From contig CM073887.1 in NCBI GenBank assembly GCA_037176705.1, positions 63,573,001-63,637,000 of the forward strand: a DNA stretch of 64,000 nt, given 5' to 3'. The notes under the pieces were generated by a model, which ran no database searches, was not told the origin of the DNA, and worked only from the letters and a program-made list of their open reading frames with translations. This document shows, piece by piece, positions 45,189-56,752 of this stretch. The first letter of the stretch is position 1, and every line of letters starts with the position of its first letter. The DNA comes from Molossus alvarezi. Lineage: Eukaryota > Chordata > Mammalia > Chiroptera > Molossidae. The translations under genes were made by a program, and so were the position numbers.

Positions 45189-45370
45189 CACTGATTTCTA
45201 TAGCAAAATCACCTGGAAACTTATTTAAAAATGTACATTTCTGGGTGCTACTTTCCAAGTCGCCCAACACAAAAATTCTGATTGAGCGGATCTGGCTTAG
45301 ACTTATGAAATCTGTGTTTCAAAAAATCCTCCTAGGTGTTTCTAATGTGCACGAGTTTTGAAATCTCTTG
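45189..45370 (+). mobile_element. MER5A-type hAT-Charlie MITE
   Basis: Complete element: cactgatttctatagc at the left, aaaatcacctggaaacttat, aatctgtgtttcaaaaaatc, and gagttttgaaatctcttg at the right, which mirrors the left end. The 8 bp flanks (ttctagat / atctagta) agree only in part, as expected for an old insertion. Confidence 0.85.
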
Positions 45371-45631
45371 ATCTAGTAATCACTTTCAATAAAGAAAATC
45401 AAATGGAATACCAATAGAATGGCTTTCATGTGAAGAAATTTGGGGCTTACAAAGAAATACATTCTACATGTTGTCTGTGAAATTTGTAACATTCTCACAA
45501 AGACCAGATCTAAATAACCAGGAAAAAATAGATCTGAAATCAAGTTTAACTTTTTAAATAGTTAGCAAAGTCAAATTTTTCATCCAATAAATCTTATTTT
45601 TACCAGGGACCCTCAATGCAGTACAATTATA

Positions 45632-45840
45632 GTTTTTTTCTTTATTGATTTTAGAGAGAGAAGAAGGGAGAAGGAGAGATAAAGAGAAACACCTATGAGA
45701 TAGAACATCGACAGGCCACCTCCTGCACCCCCCCCACTGGAGACTGGGCCTACAACATGGGCATGTGCCCTGACCAGTAATCAAACCTGCGACCTCTTGG
45801 TGCATGGGTTATGCTCAACCTCTGAGCCACACCGACCAGG
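45632..45840 (-). mobile_element. Ves SINE
   Basis: Minus-strand copy: a T-run and ttattgattttagagagaga body on plus, and a head ending gccacaccgaccaggc. The target duplication is weak (gtacaattatag / gcacaatgaaaa). Confidence 0.85.
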
Positions 45841-46199
45841 CACAATGAAAAATTTAATTGCTTCTTTCAGGATAGCACATTAGGTACTTTGAAAGTTTTT
45901 GCATGACAAAACAACTAGATCCTAGGTAAAATCTTATTTTTTATGTGTCACTGCTGGGGTTTTTGAAAATGAGAAAAATGGTGAATAAGAGGCGAGAAGT
46001 GTACTGACACCAGAATGGTGAACAGTAAGTCCATTCGAAAGGCATGGGTTGCTCTGAGGAATTTAAACGACAACCATGATGAGAAAACCAAGAAGCAAGG
46101 TGGAAAAACTGAATCTGAGACTCACATATTAAGTCAAGGACTCTGGATTAGGAAAAACGTGATCTCTGTTCAATAGCACCCTCCTGGCTTTCAGCAGAA
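45841..46199. other. No recognised feature
   Basis: AT-rich, perhaps start of old L1M sequence. Confidence 0.3.
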
Positions 46200-46730
46200 T
46201 GAAAAATAATTTCTCCTTGGAAGAAGAAACTCTCAATTTAGGCTCCTGAGTTTACTACAATTAATTATGAGCACATTTGAGTTCATAATCAAGGAGCAAC
46301 AAACATACAAGGAAATAAATAACCAGAAGAAACAATAACAAAAATAGAAAAAAAAAACAAGAATGAATGAAATGTTCAAAGAAGCAAAACAAATATAATA
46401 AATAAGAATCAGAAATATTTTGGTGAAAAAAGAATAAAAAATATGATTGTGAAAAAATATTTAGAAGGTTTTCACAGCAGATTAGAATCAGTTGATGGAA
46501 GAATTGAAATACTAGAAGATAGGACTAAGTAAATACTAGAAGATAGAACTAAGATTATAACACAGAGAAAAAAAGAATTGGGAACTATGAAGGAGAGTAC
46601 AAGATATTCAAGGAAGAATGGAAAGGCTTAAAATATGTCTAATAGAATCCCTATGAAAACAATGAAAGAATGAACAGAAAAAATGTGTGAAGAGATAACA
46701 GTTGAAACCACATCTGTTAATGGTGGGCTA
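46200..46730 (+). mobile_element. Ancient L1M fragment (5' of ORF1 and ORF1)
   Basis: aggctcctgagtttactaca, attaattatgagcaca, the aggagcaacaaacatacaag region and gaattgaaatactagaagat match old L1M. A 22-base duplication (aatactagaagatag-actaag) occurs at 46508-46552. Confidence 0.65.
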
Positions 46731-46969
46731 AGTGATTTGGACTAACCCTCCCATTAAAGATAATTTTTAAAAATTAGTAAAATATTTTTTAAGAAGAACT
46801 TCTAAATAGTATTAAGAGAGTAAGAAATTACTGAACTGAGATTAAATAGAAGGTATGAATAGAAGTATGAATAGAAAAGTGAGTCCAATAATCAGGTCCA
46901 CTTCTGCACTGAGAGAGTTTGCTGTCCAGACAAGGTATTTGAGAGAGACTGAGGTGTGCCTTGGCCTAG

Positions 46970-47300
46970 TGACTTTGGGTTCCCTGAGACAAAGTTGAGT
47001 GCAAGTAATTTATTAAAAGGTGATCATAGAAAACAGGTAGGAGAGTGAGAAAATCAGGGAAGAAATGGCAACAAATAATGGCATTATTAAGCAAGTTCCC
47101 GCTGTATGTAACTAAAGCTTAATCCTATTGGAGAACTCTTGAGCTAGTGTAGACCATGTGACTAATAATTATTTCACCCTAGGGAAATGGAAGTTGGAAT
47201 ATATGTACACCAACTCCCAGCAGTCATTGGTTGAATGTGATTCCCATTAATTATTTGCTCTCTGGCACTGATCTGCCACACACATGGCTACTAGAGATTT
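46970..47300 (-). mobile_element. Ancient interspersed repeat, family not assigned (LTR-like)
   Basis: The reverse strand gives a familiar mammalian repeat end with a polyadenylation-like ttttaataaattacttgcac, followed by tttgtctcagggaaccc. I cannot name the family with confidence. Confidence 0.35.
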
Positions 47301-47769
47301 AGGCAGAGATTCAGGCACTGGCAGCTGGAAATCTGACTGACGCACAAAACACAATGGTAAGTCCCAGTAGACGGGGGAAGACACCATAAGCACCTGCTTT
47401 CAGTGATTTCACAGCACCAGAGGGAAAAGTCAAAAAAGCATACATGACAGGTGGGGATCTTTGTAAAAACATCCTTTCCTTGGTGATGGAACCTAGAAGA
47501 AATGAGTTCTATTGTGATGAAAATGAAAATCTGCATTGGATATAGGTAATGTCATCCTGGAATTTAAATTATTTCCACCTATAAATTTTGAAATATAACT
47601 TCCAGGAAACAATAAACAAAAAGAAGACAAACATGAAATAGACATCAGGAAGGATAACTAGCAAAAATAACAGAAAACAGAAACAGACAGCAGACACAGA
47701 CCAACTGTACTTATTATAGTCAAGGAAATAAAAACCAAGTATTGCTGTTTTGACAAGAAATCAGAAACT
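47301..47769. other. No recognised feature
   Basis: AT-rich single-copy-like sequence. Confidence 0.3.
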
Positions 47770-48265
47770 ATAAAAACGTCTGTAAGAGCAAGGGTGGCTT
47801 CACCAGTGCCGGGCCCTGCAGGGCACAGCCCAGAACCACCAGCAGCTCCCTGGCCGCCCGCCCCGGTTGTTCTGTAGCAGTGCCTCCGGTGAGACACCAT
47901 TGGTGAGCAGCTTTCCCACCCCCAGGGCAGGCTCCCAGCCACTAGTGCAGCGTGGCTGCCTTCCAGGAGCCAAGGCTGTGCTCTCCCAACAACATCTGGT
48001 TCTCAGCTGGGGAAGAGGAGGAAGACTCTTCTTTGGTTGCCCTATTTCAGCCCTGAGGGTAGTGAACACTCTTATTCCTGTAGGGTTTAGAATTCTCTTT
48101 ACTTCTTCCTGGTCAACTCTGGACCGCAGGCTGACGCTCAGCGGTTGCTGAGCCAAACCGGCCAGGGCATTTCTGGTCAACTCTGTTACTCCAGTCCCTT
48201 CTTAGAGTCAAAAATTCTTTATATTAAACTTTCCTTGTTAAATTTTTTAGAATCTGCTAAAATAG
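47770..48265 (+). mobile_element. Possible ERVL-type solo LTR
   Basis: A GC-rich block (47800-48050) is followed by text typical of ERVL LTR 3' parts: cccttcttagagtcaaaaat, then tctttatattaaactttcct. No internal retroviral sequence is seen. A 49-base SINE-head fragment lies inside (48121-48169). Confidence 0.45.
48121..48169 (-). mobile_element. Tailless 49-base Ves/tRNA-head insertion
   Basis: Minus strand: gccctggccggtttggctca, a short A-box region, then it stops. There is no A-tail (no T-run on plus). The insert is bounded by tcctggtcaactct (48107-48120) and ttctggtcaactct (48171-48184), a 14 bp duplication with one mismatch. Confidence 0.8.
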
Positions 48266-48680
48266 AAACTTGAAAAAGAAATACATTAAAATTCTGTAAC
48301 TGAAAAATATAAATCTAACATTAAAAACTCAATGGATGGGTTGAAGAGCAGGTTAGACAAAGGTGAAAACAATAAGTGAACTGAAATATATATAGAAAAA
48401 ATGAAGCACAGAACACCAAAATATAGAGAAAAAGAGACAGTGAGAAGACTTACCATATATGTAGTTAGAGTACAAAAAGGAAAGAAAACAAACAGAGACA
48501 CTATTAAAAAAATAATGCCTGTGAATTTTTCAAAATTGATGAAATACATCAAGCCAAGTATTCAAAAATATCAACAAAAGCTAAACAGAATAAATTGAAA
48601 GAAAGGCACTTAATTACATCAGAGAGACACTAAAAAAAAGAGAGAGAAAAATCTGAAAATAAAACAAAAATTATTACTTT

Positions 48681-48896
48681 TTTTCTTAATGTTTTAATTG
48701 TTTTTTTTAGAGAGAAAGGAAGGGAGAGAGAGATAGGAACATTGATGTGAGAGAGAAACATTGATCTGCTGCCTCCTGCACACCCCCTACTGGGGATCGG
48801 GCCCACAGCTCAGAAATGTGCCCTGATCGGGAATCAAACCGGTACCTCTCAGTCCATGAGATGATGCTCAATCCACTGAGCCACAAAGGTCAGGTT
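48681..48896 (-). mobile_element. Ves SINE
   Basis: Minus-strand copy within the old L1M. Flanked by ttattacttt (48671-48680) and tgattacttt (48900-48909). Confidence 0.9.
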
Positions 48897-49649
48897 TGAT
48901 GATTACTTTCAGTAGTAAAGGGTAAACTGGAAGCTAACTTCTCAATAGCAACAACACTTGAATAATTTCTCCAATCTTGTGAGGAAAAATTATTGCCAAC
49001 CTAGAATACTCTACCATATGACTATATACATTAACTTGGAAACGAAAGACATTTTCAGACAAACAAAAACTGATAGTTTGCCATCAGAAGACCTACAGAA
49101 TAAAAAATTTCTCAAGAATAAGAAATTTCTCAAGGGTTTTCTCAGACAAAAGAATTATGATTACAAATAGAAAAATCAGATATACAGAAAAAAATGAAGA
49201 GAAAAAGAAATACAAGTATGCTTAATAAGCATTGAATCTATAAAAGCATAATAATGACTTAAAGTTTTACACACACACACACTAGCATTTCATTTGGAAG
49301 AGGTAAATAAAGTTATGTTCTAAGGTAGATTGATTTTGAGAGAAGAGGTACAGGTGTTAATATCAGATTTTCATAAATGAAGAATACCAATTATAATTTC
49401 CATGGTAATCTCTAAAAAATAGACAAAATGTGAATAAATTTTAGTCTACTAAAGGGAGAGAAATAGAATGATTAAAAAATAAAATACTCAATCCAGAAAA
49501 AGAAATGAGAGAAAAGGTGGTATATAACAAACTGAATAAGTAGACTTTAAAAAAAATCCCCAAATTCTAATAGAAGCAGATTTCAAATATCAATGATTAC
49601 TCTAAATTGAAATGAACTAAATATTCTCAGTTTAAAAGAAAATAGTGTC

Positions 49650-49853
49650 GCCCGGCCAGTGTGGCTCAGTGGTTGAGCATCAACCCACGCACCAAAAAGT
49701 TACCACTTCAATTCCCGGTCAGGGCACATGCTCAGGTTGTGGGCTCAATCCCCAGTGAGAGGCATGCAGGAGGCGGCAATCAGTGTTCTCTCTCATCCAT
49801 GTTTCTCTTTCTTCCTCTCTCTTTCTAACACCAATAAAAAGAAAAAAATTTAA
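49650..49853 (+). mobile_element. Ves SINE
   Basis: Head gcccggccagtgtggctcag. Flanked by a perfect aaagaaaatagtgtc (49635-49649 and 49854-49868). Confidence 0.95.
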
Positions 49854-49868
49854 AAAGAAAATAGTGTC

Positions 49869-50472
49869 AGTCACAATGAAACAGAAACATCAGGACATAG
49901 AACCACAACTAAAGCACAGGCATTCTAACCAATCCATAGGCTTGTGAGAGATACAAAATAATTCTTGCATACCACTGAGATTTTGTGCTTTCTTGTTAAG
50001 CGTCAAAATCTGGTTAAGAAAAATATTGGTACCTAGATGTGGAATACTGCCATGATACGATCTTAAAGTATATGGTATTGGCTTTGGCACTGAGTGGCAG
50101 CTATAGAGAAACAACTGTAAAAACTATTCAGCCTCCGACACGGGTATTTTCTCCCATACTCTCTTCTAAATGGCCAAATAAGAAATGGAGAGATCTTTTT
50201 CAGTGATTGAGGCTAGCTATAAAAATGTACAGAAAATATCAAAGTGCGTGAGCAAATGTCAAAATTCTTCTCTTTGAAATTAGGGAGAGAGACAGAGCCT
50301 ACTCTCATCAAATGTATTCGACAATAAACAAAAGACCCTATACTGTGTAGCAGAGCAAAAGAGACAATAAGGATTATAAACGAAGAAATAAAAGTCATTG
50401 TTTACAAATAATGTGTTTTTGTACAACAAAAATCCAAAGACTTTACAGATAACTATTAGAATTGATAAATGA
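49869..50472. other. No clear feature; probably continues old L1M
   Basis: AT-rich decayed sequence. Words such as gacataaaaa and gccaaataagaaatgg give no firm family call. Confidence 0.3.
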
Positions 50473-50473
50473 G

Positions 50474-50687
50474 CCCGGCTGGTGTGGCTCAGTGGTTGAG
50501 CACCGTCCCGTGGACTGAGAGGTCCCGGTTCGATGCCCAGTCAGGGCACACGCCCGGGTTGCAGGCTCGGTCCCCTCTAGGGGCCTGCAGGAGGCAGCTG
50601 ATCAGTGTTTCTCTCTCACATTGATGTTGCTCTCTCTCTCTCCCTTCCTCTTGCTCTCTTAAAAATCAATAAAAACATTTTTAAAAA
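50474..50687 (+). mobile_element. Ves SINE
   Basis: Head gcccggctggtgtggctcag, B box ggttcgatgcccagt, CT tract, A-tail. Flanked by agaattgataaatga and agaattgagaaatga. Confidence 0.95.
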
Positions 50688-51199
50688 GAATTGAGAAATG
50701 AGTTTTGCAAGATTGCTAGATACAGGGTCAATTTAATAAAAAATAATTGCGAATCCCTAGCCAGCAACAAATAGAAAATGAAAAAAAAATTAAAGATATA
50801 ATTTATAAAAGCTTCAAAAATACCAATACGTAGGCTAAATCTAGCAAAATACATGTAACAACTCTGCACAAAACACTGTAAATGTGATTGAGTTAAATAA
50901 GACTTGATTAAATGGAAGGATATGCTATTATTAGATATGGGAAAACACCACTTTTCAAAGTTAATTTCCCACAAATTCATCTCTAATTTCAAAACAATCT
51001 CTATCAAAATCCCAGGAGATTTTCTTTGCTTACTTGATTGTTTATTATGGTTGACATACTGATCCTAAAATTAATATGCTATTGTAAAGTGCCAAAAATA
51101 TTGAAAACATACCTGAAGAAAATAAAATATGTTAACACCTGCTTTATGAAAAATGAAGACTTATTAAAAAGCTACATTTATTTAAAAAGTATGATATTG

Positions 51200-51454
51200 C
51201 CCTGGTCAGTGTTGCTTTGTGGTTAGAGCACTGGCCCACACACTGAAGAGTTGTGGGTTTGATTCCTAGTCAAGGGCATATACCTGAGTTGCAGGTTCAA
51301 TCCCTGGCCCCAAGTTGGGGCATGTGCAATAGGCAACCAATCAATGTCTCTCACATCTTGTTTCTTTCTCTCTCCCCTACCCCCCACCTTCCCTCCCTTT
51401 CACTTTCTCTATATCATTGGGAAAAAATGCCCTCAGATGAGGATTTAAAAAATG
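51200..51454 (+). mobile_element. Ves SINE
   Basis: Head ccctggtcagtgttgctttg, body and ccctcagatgaggatttaaa end. Flanked by aaaagtatgatattg (51185-51199) and aaaagtacgatattg (51455-51469). Confidence 0.95.
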
Positions 51455-51756
51455 AAAAGTACGATATTGGTATAAGCACAGACAAGTAGATCAATGAAAC
51501 AGACCAGAAAGAAGCTGGCTGACCCATATATGAATGACACTGCATGCCCAGAGCAGTGGGGAATGATGGGCCTTTTAGTGAGTGATATCAGGACAACTGT
51601 TCTAATTTGATCCCTACACCTCACACAATACACAAAAACCAATTTCAAGTGAATTATAAACTTAAATATAAAAGACAAAATATTAAATTTTTTGAAAACT
51701 TACTAAAATAATGTCAGTAAATATCTTCATGACTTACGTTAGGAAACAAATTCTCT

Positions 51757-51813
51757 TTTTATTTTATTTATTAAATTATTTTTGTTACAGATGTTTCTCC
51801 CCCTTCCCCGATG
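51757..51813 (-). mobile_element. Ultra-short L1 3' tail insertion (about 57 bp)
   Basis: On plus: ttttattttatttattaaat, then tatttttgttacagatgttt and ctcccccttcccc. This is the reversed last bases of the L1 3' UTR and tail only. Similar flanks (caaattctcttttt / gcaatttctttaaa) suggest a target duplication. Confidence 0.75.
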
Positions 51814-54002
51814 CAATTTCTTTAAAGAAAAATATTGGCTAATTTGAAAACATTTGAATTAAAAAAATTTTTATCCAAAAGCACAAAAGGCAAACCATGG
51901 TGTAGGAGAAGACATTTGCAACATGTTTAAGACAAAAGAATATTTATAATACATAAAAATTCTACAAATAAAATAAAAATGATAATTTAATTTTTTCAAA
52001 TGTGTAAAATATGTGTACAGACAACTTAAAAAGCAAGAAATGAAAAATGGTCACTAAGCATATGAAAACTCACTATTAATCAGGGCAATCAGTAAATGTA
52101 TGAAAATACATCAGTAAGAGAGAAATTTAAATTGAAATCATAATGAGATTACCATACACACACAATAGATTGGCTAAAATTGAGCAGTCTAACAATACCA
52201 AATTTGAGTAGAATGAGAAGCAATAGAAATTATCCTAAGCTACTGTAAATCATTTCAACCTCTTCAGGAAATAATTTGGCATTCTCTAGAAAAATTGAAA
52301 ATAGATATACTTTGTAGTGAAGTTATTCTACTCCTAGAAGACATTAACATTATTCTGATAGATTATTTGTAATGGCTCCAAATTACCCTACTCCACAGAT
52401 CAGTTTTACTTGGGAACTTAGTAAAACAAATCTAATAAGGTATATTTAAAAAACAGAAGATGACCAAATTGTGATTATTCCAAGAATGAAGGAGTTATTT
52501 ACAATTAGAAAATATGCATAATTTACCTCATTAAAAGTGAGAAAGAAAATCATATAATCATTTCAATAGATGCAGAAATTTATTTAATAAAATTCAACAC
52601 ATAATTATAGAAGAAAAGCCCTTAGCAAAATAAGAAAAGAAAGAAACATACTTAAGGCACTGAAAGGTATGTACTAAAAATCTAAAATAAATACCAACTT
52701 TAATGATGAAAAGTTCAAAATATTCCATTTTGATATCAGGATATTTCCTTCACTACTTGTATTTAACATTGTTCTATTGATCCTAGCCAAATGATAAAAC
52801 AAAAAATAAAAAACAAAAGACATAAAAATTGGAAAGTAAGAAACTATTATGTTTTTCAAAAATGATTCAATTAACTAAAAAAAATACAAAAACAATACAA
52901 ACATATTATTTAAAGTAAGATAATTTAATGAAATAGCTAGATGTAAGACTAATAATCAAAATCTATTACATTCCTATATATCAGCAATAAACGGTTATAA
53001 ATCAGTTTTTTTAAAACTGAATATTATAAAAATGTCAGTTTTCCACAGATTTATTTGTGCATTCAGGATAATTTTAATGGAATACAAAGATTTTTGAGAA
53101 TCTGCAAGACTTCCCTGAGGAAAGAATAAGGTAGTGGTGGGGAAGAAAAGAGGACAGGAATCGCTTCTGCTGCTCGATATCAAGACGTCTTTTAAAATAA
53201 AACCACAGTAATAAAAGCAACATGGTACAACATGGTACTGGCACAGATGAAAACATTGACCAGTGAAACAGTATACAGAGCCAAAACACAAATCCATGCA
53301 TCTGTAGAAACCTAATACATTACAAGGATAAAATTATGAATCATTGTGGAAAGGACTATTCAGTTAATAGTGCTGTGAGGGTGAAATTATATTCCATTCT
53401 CATTTTATACATAAAAGTAAATTCCAGATGTTTTAAAGCTTTGAAGTAAAAGGCAAAATTTTAAAGCTTCTAGAAGAAAATACAGAACAAATGTATAAAC
53501 TAAAAGTTAAAAATTATTTCAAAATCAATACACTAAAAGTACTAATTATAAAAGAATGTATAAATGTGGTTACATTAATATTTACAAATTTTGTTCATCA
53601 GAACACACAATGAATGAATGAAAAATAAAACCGCAAAATGGGAAAAGGTCTGCAACATGTGTTACCAACAAAAAATTAGCAGAGGTCCTACAAATATTTT
53701 TAGAGCTGCTACAATTGAAAAATAAAAAATAACAATACAATGGAAAATTTGGCAAAACATATTAATAGGAATTTGATAGAAGAGGAGAGAAATGTTCTAG
53801 AAACATAAACCAATAATCAACCTCACTAGTAATCAGGAAGTGCATAAGAAATATTTCAGACCCACTAGATAAGCAAAGGTTGATAATATAATATTGACAA
53901 TATTAAGGGTTAGCAAATGCTTAAGTCTTTCTTGATCACTGCTGATGACAGTAAATATTGGTACAACCTGCTATTAGAAAATAATTTGGCACTACCTTTT
54001 CA

Positions 54003-54840
54003 CCCCCCTTATTATTTTTATTTTTATTGTTGAAAGTATTACAGATGTCCCCCCTTTTTTCCAATTCACCCCCTCCTTCCCACTCCCCCACCTCACCTTC
54101 CCCAGCCTAGTATGCATGTGGATTGGTTGTGCATATACACATACAAGTTCTTTGGCTTATTTCTTACCTCCCCTCCCATTTCCCCATCCCTCTGAGGTTT
54201 GTCAGTTTGTTCCTTACTTCCATGATTCTGAATCTCTTTTGGTCGACAGCTTATTTTATTTTATTTATTATGTTCCACAAATAAGTGAGATCATGTAGTA
54301 CTTGTCTTTCTCTGACAGGCTTATTTCACTCAGCATAATCCTCTCCAAGTCCTTCCATGTGGTCTCAAAGGATAAGAGATCTCTCTTACAGCTGCATAGT
54401 ACTCCATGGTGTAAATGTACCACAGTTTTTTAATTCATTCATCTGCTGATGGGCACCTGGGCTGTTTCCAGGTCTTAGGTGTTGTAAATAGTGCTGCTAT
54501 GAACATGGGGGTACATATATTCTTTCTGATTGGTGTTTCAGGCTTCTTAGGATATAGTCCTAGAAGTGGGATCACTGGGTCAAATGGCAGCTCCATTTTT
54601 AATTTTTTGAGGAAACATCATATTGTTTTCATAGTGGCTGCACCAGTTTGCATTCCCACCAGCAGTGTACTAGAGTCCTCTTTTCTCCACAGCCTTGCCA
54701 GCATTTGTTGTTTGAGAATTTTATTGATGGCTGCCATTCTGACAGGTGTGACGTGATATCTCATAGTCATTTTAATTTTCATCTCTCTGATGATTAGAAA
54801 TGTTGAGGATTTTTTCATATGTCTCCTGGCCATTTGTATG
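54003..54840 (-). mobile_element. L1 3' end, 5'-truncated (ORF2 C-terminus, 3' UTR)
   Basis: Reversed L1 text: ttattgttgaaagtattaca, gaggtttgtcagtttgttcc, ggcttcttaggatatagtcc and cactgggtcaaatggcagct, up to an ORF2 piece at 54618-54833. Flanked by ggcactacctttt (about 53987) and tgccactacctttaaa (54839), a target duplication inside the old L1M. Confidence 0.9.
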
Positions 54841-54871
54841 CCACTACCTTTAAAAGATTAACTTTAAAAAT

Positions 54872-55081
54872 GTTTTTTTTATTTATAGATTTTTTAAAGG
54901 AACGGAGAGAGAGAGAGAGAGGAGAAGAAGAGAGGGAGAGAGGGGGTGGGGGAGAGAAACATTGATTTGTTGTTTCACGTATTTATTTGGTTGATTCTTG
55001 TAGGTGCCCTGACCAGGGATAAAACCTGCAACCTTGGCATATGGGACAATGCTCTAACCAATTGAGCTATCCAGCCAGGGC
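54872..55081 (-). mobile_element. Ves SINE, divergent subfamily
   Basis: Minus strand: ggccctggctggatagctca, a cctggtcagggcacct region, caagaatcaaccaaataaat and a GA/CT tract. The middle part (caagaatcaacc) differs from most copies here, so it is a separate subfamily. The flanking duplication is weak. Confidence 0.85.
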
Positions 55082-55271
55082 CTAAAGAGGAACTTTTTAA
55101 TAAATTCAGTGACCCAGCAATTACACCACCAGTCCTGTATTTTCGGAAACTCTTGCCCACATTCATCAGAAAGCATGTATAAATTCCCAGCAGCACTGTT
55201 TCTAACCACAAAAATCTACAAACAACTCAAATGACCATTGCCAGGAAAATGAATAAATTATTTGCTATATA

Positions 55272-55389
55272 CAGAGTGAGACAAAAGTAGGTTTACAGTC
55301 ATGAGTATATGAAACATTCTTGTATTATTATTTATTGATTATTGTATTTTCTATATGAACAACTATAAACCTACTTTTTCCCTACGTGG
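55272..55389. mobile_element. Mariner-type MITE, 118 bp
   Basis: Left end cagagtgagacaaaagtagg and right end (reversed) ccacgtagggaaaaagtagg are imperfect inverted repeats that extend through gtttayag. TA dinucleotides flank it (55270-55271 and 55390-55391). No coding capacity. It is inserted in old L1M. Confidence 0.85.
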
Positions 55390-55491
55390 TATTTACACAA
55401 TGAGTTACTATGCAGCAGTGAAAATGAGTAACTCTAGCTGTACACATCATCATGAATGAATCTTACAAACAAAATAATAAATTAAAAAACA

Positions 55492-55734
55492 GTCCTGGCT
55501 GGTTAGGCTCAGTGGTTTAAGCATCAGCCCGAGAAATGAGGAGCTGCGGGTTCTATTCCTGGTCAAGGGCATGTACCTGGGTTGCATGTTTGATCTCACG
55601 TGTAGGAAGCAATCAACTGATGTGTCTCTCTCACATCAATGTTTCTCTCTCTCTCTCCCCCCCACTCCCTTCCTTCTATTCTATCTAAACATCAATGAAA
55701 AAATATCCTCAGGAGAGGATTTTTAAAAAAAAGC
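55492..55734 (+). mobile_element. Ves SINE (first of a tandem pair)
   Basis: Head gtcctggctggttaggctca, CT tract and catcaatgaaaaaatatcct end. Its tail runs directly into the next SINE. Confidence 0.9.
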
Positions 55735-55945
55735 AACCCTGGCCAGTTTGGCTCAGCTGTTAGAGTATTGGCCTGTGGACCAAAGAGTTGGAGGTTTGAT
55801 TTCCAACCCTGGTTGGGGTCATGTGGGAGGCAACTAATCACTGTGTTTTTCTCACATCAATGTTTCTCTTTCTCTCTCCCTCCCTCCCACTCTATCTGAA
55901 AAAAATCAATGAAAAATATCCTTGGATGATGGCCAAAAAAAAAAA
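55735..55945 (+). mobile_element. Ves SINE (second of a tandem pair)
   Basis: Head accctggccagtttggctca begins at once after the previous A-tail, showing insertion into that tail. The middle is shortened between the B box and the ggttggggtcatgtgg block. Confidence 0.9.
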
Positions 55946-56290
55946 GTCACAGTAGATCACTACAGTATATGATATCGTTTTTATAAAACTCTTAGTTCTC
56001 TTCAAGGGTGGAAAAAAAAGTAAAAAAAAAACTCCTAACAAAATTGCAATGCCTTTTGTTTCTCTAATCAGAATTATTGGAATTTTGGAACTGACTGTGT
56101 GCAGAAAGCTTATTTAACATAACTCTGATTCTCTTGGTTGGTTAAGCAAGTCGTTAGAGTGAGCCAATTAGTGCACTGCAGGAAAAACTTCCTCAGTAAC
56201 ACTGGAAGTCTTTGGCACTGCCTAGAAATGGAAACCTTCAGTTACTCAAAAAGAACACTTTAAACAGAGTTACCATTAAAACCATATATA
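55946..56290. other. No recognised feature
   Basis: The first 60 bases may still be old L1M. The rest is single-copy-like. Confidence 0.3.
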
Positions 56291-56514
56291 GCCCTGGTCA
56301 GTGTGGTTCAGTGGTTAGAACACCGGCCCCCACACAAAAGGGTCACAAGTTCAATTCCTGGTCAAGGGCATGTATCTGGGTTGCAGGTTTGACCCTTGGC
56401 CCTAGTCAAGACACGTGTGTGAAGTAACCAATTGATGTGTCTGTCTCACATCAGTGTTTCTCTCTCTAAAAATTGAATGAAAAAAAAATCCTTGGGTGAT
56501 GATTAACAAAAAAA
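56291..56514 (+). mobile_element. Ves SINE
   Basis: Head gccctggtcagtgtggttca, a short CT run and a ccttgggtgatgattaacaa end. Possible duplication at aaccatatat / aaaacataaac. Confidence 0.9.
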
Positions 56515-56533
56515 ACATAAACTACAATGAATA

Positions 56534-56750
56534 TTTTTTTATTTATCTCCAGACAGAGTGGGAGGAAGAGAAAGAGAGAGAGAGAAACATCCATGTGAGA
56601 AAGACACATCAATTGGCTGCCTCCTGCACGACCTCAACCAGTGCCAGGGATTGAACCTGCAACCAAGGTACGTGCCCTTGACCAGAATCAAACCCAGGAC
56701 TCTTTGGTCAGTGGGCCAACATTTTACCGCTGAGCCAAACGGGACAAGGC
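56534..56750 (-). mobile_element. Ves SINE
   Basis: Minus-strand copy: a T-run and a GA body, then a head ending gagccaaacgggacaaggc. Confidence 0.9.
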
Positions 56751-56752
56751 TT

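Larger units (their letters stand above)
48290..49868 (+). mobile_element. Ancient L1M fragment (ORF1 to start of ORF2), split by SINEs
   Basis: Scattered old-L1 words: aaactcaatggatgggttga, cattttcagacaaacaaaaa, ttgccatcagaagacctaca and aataccaattataatttcca. Small frames such as 48958-49170 retain ORF1 C-terminal character (ILYHMTIYINLETK), but everything is decayed. Confidence 0.6.
50688..52380 (+). mobile_element. Ancient L1M ORF2 fragment, interrupted
   Basis: Old-L1 ORF2 words: atacagggtcaatttaataa, caatctctatcaaaatccca, tggtataagcacagacaagt and aaagcacaaaaggcaaacca, ending in an old 3' coding region. No open frame of note remains. Interrupted at 51200 (Ves) and 51757 (L1 scrap). Confidence 0.65.
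52440..56010 (+). mobile_element. Ancient L1M ORF2 and 3' region, heavily interrupted
   Basis: Old ORF2 text resumes: atcatttcaatagatgcaga, aaaattcaacacataattat, ctgaatattataaaaatgtc and tgctgatgacagtaaatatt. After the inserted L1 tail (54003-54840) and a SINE it continues with cagtgacccagcaattacac and acaatgagttactatgcagc. A mariner MITE and two more SINEs follow. Confidence 0.6.

Noticed and set aside
47867..48151. 94-codon frame in a GC-rich block
   Set aside because: It lies in a probable LTR and runs into the SINE-head insertion; composition explains the open frame.
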